From NCBI GenBank assembly GCA_035353235.1, contig DAOPZG010000005.1, forward strand, positions 1 to 41,214: a stretch of DNA of 41,214 nucleotides, read 5' to 3'. The stretch comes from CAXXOK01 sp035353235. GTDB taxonomy: Bacteria > Bacillota > Clostridia > Christensenellales > Aristaeellaceae. Numbering within the stretch: position 1 is the stretch's first letter; every line of letters starts with the position of its first letter. Positions 32,122 to 39,497 of the stretch are shown here, piece after piece. The notes under the pieces are model-generated. The model did not search any database. It worked only from the letters and a program-made list of their open reading frames with translations, and had not been told where the DNA came from. Position numbers and translations under genes: made by a program.

Positions 32122-33492
32122 TTAAAACTTTACTGCTGAGATGGCGTCGGTTACGGCTTCTTCAAAGGTGGGGTGCGCGCGCAGTGTGCGCATCATTGCT
32201 TCGGCGGTCAACCCGTTTTGTAAAGCGAGCGCCAATTCGCCAGCGATGTCTGTGGCGCGGCCGCAGAAAAGCTGTGCGCCAAGCAACACATGGGTCTGCC
32301 TGTCAAACAGCAGTTTGATAAAACCGCGCCCCAATCCTTCGATCAGGGTACGCGCATTTTGCGTAGTAAGCGCTTTCCCGATGGCTACATCGCGGTTCTG
32401 TGCCTTCGCTTCGTCCTGGGTAAGGCCTACGGAGGCGATTTCCGGCGCGGTGTACACACAGGATGGAACCAGTGTGGGATCAATGGGGGAGGCGATCCCC
32501 AGCATGGCACTGACGGCGGTAACACCCTGCGCGTGCGCAGCGTGGGCAAGCTGGTTCTGGCCGTTTACGTCGCCGATGGCATATATACCGGGAACGCTGG
32601 TCTCGTACTGCGTATTGACGGCGATAAAACGCCGGTTCATCGCAAGAGACACCCCGTCGGCAAGCAATCCGGAGGTAGCCGGAACACGGCCGGTTGCCAA
32701 CAGCACGCGTTCAGCGGTCACTTCGTCGGTAATGCCGTTCTTTTCATAGGCGGCGGTAAAGCCTGTATTGGTTGGGGTAATTTTTTGGAGGCGCGCGCCG
32801 GTCAGCACGGTAACGCCCCTGCTTTTTAGCAGCATCTCAGCGCTGCGGCCCAGCTCGGTATCCATCATGGGCAGGCAGCGGGCTTCGGCTTCAAGAATGG
32901 TAACGGACACGCCAAGACCAGCGTAGATGCTGGCCATTTCCACACCGATCACGCCGCCGCCGATCATCAGCAGACTTTGGAATGGCTCGGTTCCGCGCTC
33001 GCCGAGCAAATCGTCGCTGGTCCAAACGGCGGGATTGTCGCAACCGGGCACAGGCAGGCGCGCGGGGACGCTCCCGGCAGCAAGCAGTACGTGCTGTGCC
33101 TCCAAGGATTCAACGCTCCCATCGTTGCCGGCTACCGTAACCTGAAAAGGCGCGGATGTGCTGGCAAGTGTGGCGGATCCAACATAAACGCTCACTTTCG
33201 CCGCCTTGAGCAGCGCTGCCACACCGTCCGTCAGGGTGTCTACGATATCGTTTTTATGCCGGAGCATTTCTGCCCGGTCGATTGGGAGCGGATTGGCAGG
33301 AAAGAGGGAAGCGGCTTCTCTTACAACTTCCGCTGTGTGCAGATAAGTTTTTGTGGGGATACAGCCACGGTGCAGGCAGGTGCCGCCCAGACGGTCCCGC
33401 TCCACCAGCGCGACGTTCATCCCTTTTTTAGCCGCAAATTCCGCGGCGGCGTACCCGCCCGGGCCGCCGCCGATAACGATCAGATCAAACAT
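32122..33492 (-). CDS. lpdA: Dihydrolipoyl dehydrogenase (L protein)
   Basis: FAD enzyme that reoxidises the dihydrolipoyl arm of the H protein with NAD. The 456 residues contain the FAD motif GGGPGG (8-13), the redox pair Cys39/Cys44 in GGTCLHRGCIPTK, the NAD motif GGGVIG (about 182), the second FAD block YAIGDVNG, and the C-terminal His/Glu pair in HPTFEE. The ATG at 33492 has AAAGGAG upstream; the longer open frame overlaps lplA and has no site. It is the last gene of the gcv operon, 61 nt after lplA, so it most likely serves glycine cleavage. Confidence 0.95.
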   Translation of the reverse strand: MFDLIVIGGGPGGYAAAEFAAKKGMNVALVERDRLGGTCLHRGCIPTKTYLHTAEVVREAASLFPANPLPIDRAEMLRHKNDIVDTLTDGVAALLKAAKVSVYVGSATLASTSAPFQVTVAGNDGSVESLEAQHVLLAAGSVPARLPVPGCDNPAVWTSDDLLGERGTEPFQSLLMIGGGVIGVEMASIYAGLGVSVTILEAEARCLPMMDTELGRSAEMLLKSRGVTVLTGARLQKITPTNTGFTAAYEKNGITDEVTAERVLLATGRVPATSGLLADGVSLAMNRRFIAVNTQYETSVPGIYAIGDVNGQNQLAHAAHAQGVTAVSAMLGIASPIDPTLVPSCVYTAPEIASVGLTQDEAKAQNRDVAIGKALTTQNARTLIEGLGRGFIKLLFDRQTHVLLGAQLFCGRATDIAGELALALQNGLTAEAMMRTLRAHPTFEEAVTDAISAVKF

Positions 33493-33553
33493 GGAGAACT
33501 CCTTTCGCGGGGGTCGAGAGGAATATGAATCAGGTAAAAGAAACGTGCCCCGG

Positions 33554-34609
33554 TTACTTTTTTTGTTCTGCATCAACAGCGTCGTGGGGCGTGGAACGGT
33601 CCAACTCCCGGATGTGGCCGCAAATGAGCACCGATAAGTCGTTGGTCATCTGTAAAAGCTGCGGGTCGCGCATCATCTCCAGCTTCTGGCGGATGCGGCC
33701 GTTGATGGCGGAGATCAGGTAGGGGCAACCGGTCAGCGTTTGCTCAAGCATTGTAAACAGACCGGCTTCCATCGCGTCGGTAAACAGGCGCGCGGTTTTA
33801 ATCACCCCGTCCTCCACCAGAAGTTTCACCGTTACGCCACCCCAGGGAAAGCGTTCCGATACGGTAAAGGTATAATCGACCTCTTTGGGATAAATCCATT
33901 CCGGGTCGGAGAATTGCGCCGTGAGCATGGAAAGCGTAGGCTGGTCCAGCATCACTTCGTCCAGTACGGCGGGCTGGCAGCGATACACCGTAGCCATCGC
34001 GTTATACAGTTCGCATTCCAGACTGTCCAGCGTCAGGTCCGGCGCGAGGCTTTTCAGGTTGATCACACGGGAGGCTACGCTTTGTACGCCATGCGTTTGC
34101 AGCTTGCTCTGGTCGGCTGTCAGGTATTTACCCATCACGTCCATGGCGCTGTCCATTAGCAGCGTGCCGTGGTGGTAGGCGTTGTGCCCGGACTTGTAGA
34201 ATGCGTTGCCGCTGAACTTGCGGCCGCCGATGAGCAGATCATTGCGACCGCTCTGGTACGCATCCAGCCGATAGGCGGACAGGGCGAGGCGAATGACGGA
34301 CAATTGCCGGGGTACGTCAAACTCCGACTTGGGCAGGATGAACGTAAAGTTCAGGTTGCCTAAATCGTGGTATACCGCGCCCCCGCCGCTGAGCCGCCTG
34401 GCGATTTTTCCGCCGGAAGCCAGAAAATCGTCCACACGGCATTCGTACCGCGGGTTCTGGTTGCGCCCCACTACGATGGTATGGGCGTTTTGCCACAGGT
34501 ACAGGATGGCCGTCTCCTCGGGTAGCGTGTCCATCAGGTGCTTCTCGATGGCAAGGTTGCGGTAGGGGTCTGTTCCTCTGGCAATCAGGTAGGCTGTGCG
34601 TCTGATCAT
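33554..34609 (-). CDS. lplA: Lipoate-protein ligase A
   Basis: Activates lipoate with ATP and attaches it to the lipoyl lysine of the H protein. The 351 residues contain the lipoyl-AMP binding block RRLSGGGAVYHDLGNLNF near 72, the conserved lysine in GGRKFSGNAF near 128, and the C-terminal accessory domain (about 250-335), so this is the two-domain, self-sufficient type. The ATG at 34609 has only a moderate GGTGA site. A strong intercistronic hairpin lies upstream. Its place between gcvPB and lpdA indicates the H protein as its main target. Confidence 0.93.
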   Translation of the reverse strand: MIRRTAYLIARGTDPYRNLAIEKHLMDTLPEETAILYLWQNAHTIVVGRNQNPRYECRVDDFLASGGKIARRLSGGGAVYHDLGNLNFTFILPKSEFDVPRQLSVIRLALSAYRLDAYQSGRNDLLIGGRKFSGNAFYKSGHNAYHHGTLLMDSAMDVMGKYLTADQSKLQTHGVQSVASRVINLKSLAPDLTLDSLECELYNAMATVYRCQPAVLDEVMLDQPTLSMLTAQFSDPEWIYPKEVDYTFTVSERFPWGGVTVKLLVEDGVIKTARLFTDAMEAGLFTMLEQTLTGCPYLISAINGRIRQKLEMMRDPQLLQMTNDLSVLICGHIRELDRSTPHDAVDAEQKK

Positions 34610-34680
34610 CCGTTATTCACCGCCGATAAATCGGGATCGGGCCCGCCTTTGGGCGAACCGTAGCCCGTACATGATATTGA

Positions 34681-34705
34681 AAGCGGCGCGGGGTACGCGC
34701 CGCTT
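34681..34705 (-). other. Intercistronic hairpin between gcvPB and lplA
   Basis: A perfect 10-bp GC-rich stem (34681-34690 with 34696-34705, loop of 5), 17 nt after the gcvPB stop. No T-run follows on the minus strand, so it is more likely a 3'-end stabiliser or processing point than a terminator. Confidence 0.65.
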
Positions 34706-34721
34706 CAAAAACGATGGGGGG

Positions 34722-36143
34722 TTATGCTTCGTGGTTCCAGCGCAGTACCGGCGTGCGGGCTGCTTTCACTTCGTCCGGCCTGCCAATCACGGCGCAGTGC
34801 GGCGCTGTGTGCAGCGCTTCGGGTTCGCGCTTCACCTGGGCCAGAATATCAGCCATCACGTCGGCGGCTTTGTCCAGCGTTTCGCGGGATTCGGTCTCCG
34901 TAGGCTCAAACATCAGCGCCTCGTGCACGATCATCGGGAAGTACATCGTAGGCGGATGAATGCCGTGATCGATCATCGCCTTGGCAACATCCAGCGCGCT
35001 TACGCCATAGGTGTCCTTCACGTCCGTAAGAGTCAGCACGAACTCGTGCATGCAGGGGACGTCGTGGGCGGGGGTATATCCCATGTCCTTGAGGCGTTTC
35101 ATTAAATAGTTGGCGTTCAGCACCGCGTGCTCCGCGACCGCGCGCAGGTTTTCGGCACCCAGCGACTTCAGGTAGGCAAGCGCCTTCACCATTACGCCGA
35201 AGTTACCATGGAAGGCTTTCATCTGCAATTTGCTTTGCTGCCCCAGGCTGGCAACTGCGGGCATATAAGGCGCAAGGGGTGCTTTCATACCGACTGGGCC
35301 GCTGCCGGGGCCGCCGCCGCCGTGTGGGGTGGAAAAAGTCTTGTGCAGGTTCAGGTGGGTCACATCAAAGCCCATGTCGCCGGGGCGCGCCACACCCAGA
35401 ATGGCGTTCAGGTTTGCACCGTCGTAGTACATCAGACCGCCCGCTTCATGTACCATTCGACTGATTTTGCAAATATCCTTCTCAAAAAGGCCCAGCGTGT
35501 TGGGGTTGGTCATCATCATGCCCGCGGTGTCGTCCCCCAGCAAACCGGATAACGCATCCAGATCCACGCAGCCGTCTTCGCGGCTTGGCACGTTGACGAC
35601 GGTGAAACCGGCCATGGCAGCGCTGGCGGGGTTGGTGCCGTGCGCGCTGTCCGGCACAAGCATTTTAATCCGCTTGCTGTCGCCGCGCGCCTCGTGATAG
35701 GCTTTCACCAGCAGCATCCCGGTCAGTTCCCCGTGCGCGCCCGCGGCGGGCTGCAGGGTGAACGCGTCCATGCCGGTGATCTGGCACAGGTCCGTCGCCA
35801 GCTCGTCCATTACGGCCCGGCAGCCTGTAACGGCGTGCGAGGGCGCGAGCGGGTGCACATGAGTAAAGCCGGGCAGACTCCCCGCGGCCTGATTGACGGC
35901 GGGGTTATATTTCATGGTGCAGCTGCCCAGCGGGTAGAACCCGCAGTTCACGCCGTAGGCGCGGTGAGCCAGCTGGGTGTAATGACGGTCCACATTCACT
36001 TCCGACAGCTCCGGCAAAACCGGCGCGATCTTGCGGCGGAAGGCCTGCGGCAGGGTGCACGCGGGAGCGTCGGACGGGGAAACCACGTCGGTATAACGGC
36101 CCTTCACGCTCTTTTCAAAGCTCAGCGATACGGTTTCGCTCAT
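34722..36143 (-). CDS. gcvPB: Glycine dehydrogenase (decarboxylating) subunit 2
   Basis: The PLP-binding half of the split P protein, which decarboxylates glycine and loads the aminomethyl group on the H protein. The 473 residues include the PLP lysine Lys268 in HLNLHKTFSTPHGGGG, with a Gly-rich loop after it, and the substrate blocks GFYPLGSCTMKYNP and DSAHGTNPASA. The ATG at 36143 overlaps the gcvPA stop by four bases, which fits equal production of the two subunits. Confidence 0.96.
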   Translation of the reverse strand: MSETVSLSFEKSVKGRYTDVVSPSDAPACTLPQAFRRKIAPVLPELSEVNVDRHYTQLAHRAYGVNCGFYPLGSCTMKYNPAVNQAAGSLPGFTHVHPLAPSHAVTGCRAVMDELATDLCQITGMDAFTLQPAAGAHGELTGMLLVKAYHEARGDSKRIKMLVPDSAHGTNPASAAMAGFTVVNVPSREDGCVDLDALSGLLGDDTAGMMMTNPNTLGLFEKDICKISRMVHEAGGLMYYDGANLNAILGVARPGDMGFDVTHLNLHKTFSTPHGGGGPGSGPVGMKAPLAPYMPAVASLGQQSKLQMKAFHGNFGVMVKALAYLKSLGAENLRAVAEHAVLNANYLMKRLKDMGYTPAHDVPCMHEFVLTLTDVKDTYGVSALDVAKAMIDHGIHPPTMYFPMIVHEALMFEPTETESRETLDKAADVMADILAQVKREPEALHTAPHCAVIGRPDEVKAARTPVLRWNHEA

Positions 36144-37459
36144 TTTGCACACACCCCTTTCACCAGTTCCGCGACCCGCGCCAGTTGCGATGCGTCCGCC
36201 TTTTCGGTAACGCACCACAGCATGCCGCCTTCGACGGGCAGACCGCTTAAGATGCCTTCGGCTTCGAGTGCGGCTTCCACTTTTTGCGGCGCTACGGGCA
36301 GATCTGTTACAAACTCATGGAAGAACTCGCCCGGATAACGCAACGCTATGCCGGGAATGGCGCAGAGGGCTTTGGCCAGCGCGTGCGCGTTGGCAAGGCA
36401 GTTCTCCGCGACCGTTGTAAGCCCCCTCGCTCCCAGATAGGTGAGGTATACGGAGGCGGTCAGCGTGCAATGCGCTTCGTTGCTGCAAATGTTGCTGCTG
36501 GCCTTTTCCCGGCGGATGTGCTGCTCCCGCGCCTGCAGGGTCAGCACAAAGGCGCGGCGGCCTTCCGCGTCGATGGTCTGGCCAACGATACGGCCCGGCA
36601 GCCTGCGCTGCAAAGCGGTCGAAGTGGTCATGTAGCCGGCCGAGGGGCCGCCGAACGCCATGGGGATGCCGAAAGGCTGAACGTCGCCGCATACGATGTC
36701 CGCGCCAACTTCTTTGCCGCTGGGCAGCAGGGCGAAGGTCATGGGGTTCTGGCCGAGGATGCACTTCACTCCCGCGGCTTTCGCGGCGGCGAACAGCGTG
36801 GGCACGTCCTCCAGAATGCCGTAAAAGTTGGGCTGCTGGATGTATACGCCCGCCACGTCGGCAGTCAACATGGTTTGAAGCGCGTTCAAATCAGTATGCC
36901 CGTCCACGGCGGGGATCACGCGAAGCTCGTGACCGGTACCATAGCAGTAGGTGCGCATCACGGCGATGGTATCCGGGTGCGCACAGGCGGAAACCAGCGT
37001 GACCGTACGGTTGCGCTCGCGGCACATGGTGGCGCTTTCGGCGGCGGCGGTGGCCCCGTCGTACACGCCCGCGTTGCTTACCTCCATGCCGGTCAGTTCG
37101 CAGATCAGCGTTTGATATTCAAATATGCTTTGTAAAATCCCCTGCGACATTTCCGACTGGTAGGGGGTGTAGGCGGTCACAAATTCTTCCTTGCCCGTAA
37201 TCTGGCTGACCAGCGGGGGAATGAAATGATCGTAGCATCCCGCGCCGCGCAGGGTAAGGCGGTATGCGGTGTTTTGCGCGGCCAGTTTTTCCATGGCACG
37301 CAGGGTATCCATCTGGCTTAATCCTTTGGCAAGCAGCGGCGGGTTGGTAAGCCGCACGGCTTCCGGCACGTCCATAAACAGCGCGTCAACACTTGAAAGC
37401 CCCAGCTGGTCAAGCATCGCCCGCGTTTCCGTTTCGGTATGCGGTTGATAATGGCTCAT
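36140..37459 (-). CDS. gcvPA: Glycine dehydrogenase (decarboxylating) subunit 1
   Basis: The other half of the split P protein; it forms the active enzyme with GcvPB. The 439 residues carry family blocks near the N-terminus (GAGCYDHFIPP, EFVTAYTPYQSEMSQG) and GMEVSNAGVYDGATAAAE near 130-147, and a C-terminal SNICSNEAHCTL block. It lacks the PLP lysine domain, as expected. The ATG at 37459 follows GGGAG. It starts 35 nt after gcvH and overlaps gcvPB by four bases. Confidence 0.95.
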   Translation of the reverse strand: MSHYQPHTETETRAMLDQLGLSSVDALFMDVPEAVRLTNPPLLAKGLSQMDTLRAMEKLAAQNTAYRLTLRGAGCYDHFIPPLVSQITGKEEFVTAYTPYQSEMSQGILQSIFEYQTLICELTGMEVSNAGVYDGATAAAESATMCRERNRTVTLVSACAHPDTIAVMRTYCYGTGHELRVIPAVDGHTDLNALQTMLTADVAGVYIQQPNFYGILEDVPTLFAAAKAAGVKCILGQNPMTFALLPSGKEVGADIVCGDVQPFGIPMAFGGPSAGYMTTSTALQRRLPGRIVGQTIDAEGRRAFVLTLQAREQHIRREKASSNICSNEAHCTLTASVYLTYLGARGLTTVAENCLANAHALAKALCAIPGIALRYPGEFFHEFVTDLPVAPQKVEAALEAEGILSGLPVEGGMLWCVTEKADASQLARVAELVKGVCAK

Positions 37460-37494
37460 GAGCGCTCCCTCGATATTCTGTTGGTTTAGATGGG

Positions 37495-37869
37495 TTACTT
37501 TTCGATGAAAGCCTGATAGGCGGCTGCGTCCATCAGCTCTTCCTTGCCGGTGATGTTTTCAACCTTCGCAAGCCATGCGCCGTAAGCGTCCTCGTTAATC
37601 TTCTGGGGCGCGTCGTTAAGCGCTTCGTTCACGGCGGCGACGGTGCCGGTTACGGGAGAGAACACGTCGCTTACGGTTTTCACGCTTTCCACATCCGCGA
37701 AGGTTTCGCCCGCTGTGACCGCGTCGCCGACCTGCGGGAGGTTGACAAAAACGAGATCCCCCAGTTCGCTCTGCGCGAAGTCGCTCAGGCCCACGGTTGC
37801 CGTGGTATCGTTTTCGAACAGCACCCATTCGTGGCTTTTAGTGTACATACGATCGTTTTTAATTTCCAT
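37495..37869 (-). CDS. gcvH: Glycine cleavage system H protein
   Basis: The lipoylated shuttle protein that carries the aminomethyl group between the P, T and L proteins. The 124 residues are full length, with the lipoyl lysine Lys64 in VESVKTVSDVFSP and the N-terminal KSHEWV block. The ATG at 37869 has AAGGAGG upstream. It lies 38 nt after gcvT and 35 nt before gcvPA. LplA, encoded in the same operon, would attach its lipoate. Confidence 0.96.
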   Translation of the reverse strand: MEIKNDRMYTKSHEWVLFENDTTATVGLSDFAQSELGDLVFVNLPQVGDAVTAGETFADVESVKTVSDVFSPVTGTVAAVNEALNDAPQKINEDAYGAWLAKVENITGKEELMDAAAYQAFIEK

Positions 37870-37907
37870 GGAAATACCTCCTTGCCGCTTGGGCAGGTGA
37901 TTATGGG

Positions 37908-39008
37908 TTATTTCTTGCGGGAATAGAAAGGAAGAGGAACAATTTCGGCTTCCACGCGGCTGCCGCGAATTTCCACGGACAGTTTTTCCCCGACGGTCTG
38001 ATGCTTCGCGTCCACCAGCGCCATGGCGACGGGGCCGACGGTGGGGCAGAAGGTGCCGCTGGTGGTATGCCCGACCTGCGTGTCGCCCGCGTAGACCGGG
38101 AAGTGCTCGCGCGCGATGCCACGCCCGACCATTTTAAGCCCGATGCGCGCGCGGTGGGGTTCGCTCGCGGCAAGCAACGCTTGCTTACCGATATAGTTGG
38201 GCTTCTCCATTTTTACGTAACGGCCCAGTCCGGTTTCCAGCGGAGAAACGGTGTCGTCCATCTCGTGACCGTACAGGGGCATCGCCGCCTCCATGCGCAG
38301 GGTGTCGCGGCAGCCCAGTCCGCACAATTGCAGGCCGAAGGGCTTGCCGGCTTCAAACAGAACGTTGAACAGGCGGATCGCGTCCCCGGCGGGAGCGTAA
38401 AACTCAAACCCGTCCTCGCCGGTATACCCGGTGCGGCTGACAAGGCAGCTAACGCCGCCTACGGAGATATCCGCTAAAAAGCTGTAATATTTCTGCGGAA
38501 TGTTCGTTTCCGGTACCAGCGTCTTCAGCAGTGCTTCTGCATTCGGGCCCTGCAGCGCCAGCTGGCAAAGGGTGTCGGAGATGTCTGTGATTTTTACGTT
38601 GCCGATCTGCTCGCTCAGGATATGCTTTACGTCCTTGTGGCGGTTGGCGGCGTTGACGACCATCAGGTATTTCTCCGGGGTGAAACGGTATACCAGCACA
38701 TCGTCAATCACCCCGCCCTGCGCGTTCAGCATCGGGCTGTAGCGTACGCGCCCATCCTGCAGGCTGATAAAATCGTTACACAGAAGGTGCTGGAGGTTGG
38801 CCAACGCGTCCGGTCCGGCAAACAGCACCTCGCCCATATGGCTTACATCAAATAGACCCACGTTTTCCCGAACGGCCTGATGTTCCTTCATTACTCCCGC
38901 TTCGTACTGCACCGGCAGTAAATAGCCCGCAAAGGGAACAATTTTACCGCCATGCTCCACGTGCATGGCGTACAGCGGGGTTTTGAGCGGCGTTTCCGTT
39001 TCGCTCAC
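37908..39008 (-). CDS. gcvT: Aminomethyltransferase (T protein)
   Basis: Transfers the one-carbon unit from the H protein to tetrahydrofolate and releases ammonia. The 366 residues show the family blocks VPFAGYLLPVQYE, VGLFDVSHMGEV, a SRTGYTGEDGFE folate/substrate block, and the C-terminal barrel. I start at GTG 39008, which lies ten bases from AAAGGAG. GTG 39017, two bases from the same site, is too close. It is the first gene of the operon, right after the riboswitch and its terminator. Confidence 0.94.
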   Translation of the reverse strand: MSETETPLKTPLYAMHVEHGGKIVPFAGYLLPVQYEAGVMKEHQAVRENVGLFDVSHMGEVLFAGPDALANLQHLLCNDFISLQDGRVRYSPMLNAQGGVIDDVLVYRFTPEKYLMVVNAANRHKDVKHILSEQIGNVKITDISDTLCQLALQGPNAEALLKTLVPETNIPQKYYSFLADISVGGVSCLVSRTGYTGEDGFEFYAPAGDAIRLFNVLFEAGKPFGLQLCGLGCRDTLRMEAAMPLYGHEMDDTVSPLETGLGRYVKMEKPNYIGKQALLAASEPHRARIGLKMVGRGIAREHFPVYAGDTQVGHTTSGTFCPTVGPVAMALVDAKHQTVGEKLSVEIRGSRVEAEIVPLPFYSRKK

Positions 39009-39041
39009 AGGGTTCACGCTCCTTTCAGATTAGCGGCAAAC

Positions 39042-39086
39042 AAAAAACAGGCTGCAAAGAAAGCCCGGCCGATGGCGGCCGCTTTC
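39042..39086 (-). terminator. Expression platform of the glycine riboswitch
   Basis: On the minus strand, GAAAGC-GGCCG/CGGCC-GCTTTC with a 2-nt bulge (39086-39059) is followed by TTT. A second, competing stem, CGGGCT/AGCCTG, ends directly at six Ts (39047-39042). Only one can form at a time. This is the likely on/off element before gcvT. Confidence 0.7.
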
Positions 39087-39092
39087 CTCGCG

Positions 39093-39265
39093 CCTCTGTC
39101 CGTTTACCTGAAAGTTTCACCGCCGAACCGAACAATGGCGGATTGCCTCTTCGGTGCATTTCTGCTTTCCAGAGCTTCGTCGGGTTCGGGTCCTTTTGCC
39201 TGAGAGCTTCTGCGAGCTTGCACCTTCGGCGGCGGATGCGCCCTTTGGCGTTCCGCGCTCTCCCC
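39093..39265 (-). promoter_or_regulatory. Tandem glycine riboswitch
   Basis: Two glycine aptamers in series on the minus strand. Aptamer I (about 39265-39181) has GGGGAGAGC at its 5' end, CGCCGAAGGTGCAAGC in the middle and CTCTCAGGCAAAAGGAC at its 3' side. Aptamer II (about 39180-39093) has GCTCTGGAAAGC, GCACCGAAGAGGCAA and TTTCAGGTAAACGGACAGAG. These are the hallmark cores of the gcvT riboswitch. It precedes the complete gcv operon, so glycine should turn the operon on. Confidence 0.96.
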
Positions 39266-39306
39266 AAACCGTCAGCCGAGCGTTACCTTGTTCTTTTGTC
39301 ACGGTA

Positions 39307-39335
39307 AGTATAAGGCAGGCAACAGGCAAAGTCAA
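39307..39335 (-). promoter_or_regulatory. Sigma-A promoter of the gcv operon
   Basis: On the minus strand, -35 TTGACT (39330-39335), 17-nt spacer, -10 TATACT (39307-39312). The start near 39300 places the riboswitch about 35 nt into the transcript. Confidence 0.85.
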
Positions 39336-39413
39336 ACTGAAAATTCGTTTCCGAAAACAGTTTTTCGTTCGTCTCCCCAAAGGGCTGAAAATGCTGAAAA
39401 CAGGCCCCGGGCC

Positions 39414-39442
39414 TTGCCAATGTTTCGGTTTCGTTCTATAAT
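39414..39442 (+). promoter_or_regulatory. Sigma-A promoter of glnS
   Basis: -35 TTGCCA (39414-39419), 17-nt spacer, perfect -10 TATAAT (39437-39442). It is divergent from the gcv promoter, about 80 bp away. Confidence 0.82.
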
Positions 39443-39497
39443 GTTACAATGCCGTCGGAACCATAAGCGAACGGCGATTGAAAGGATGGCGCACGGT

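Noticed and set aside
31616..32125. Open frames of about 150-170 codons on both strands in the repeat region
   Set aside because: They are created by the inverted structured element and its stems, with Pro/Arg/Gly-rich translations and no ribosome site. Such short frames are often mis-annotated as hypothetical proteins in repeats.
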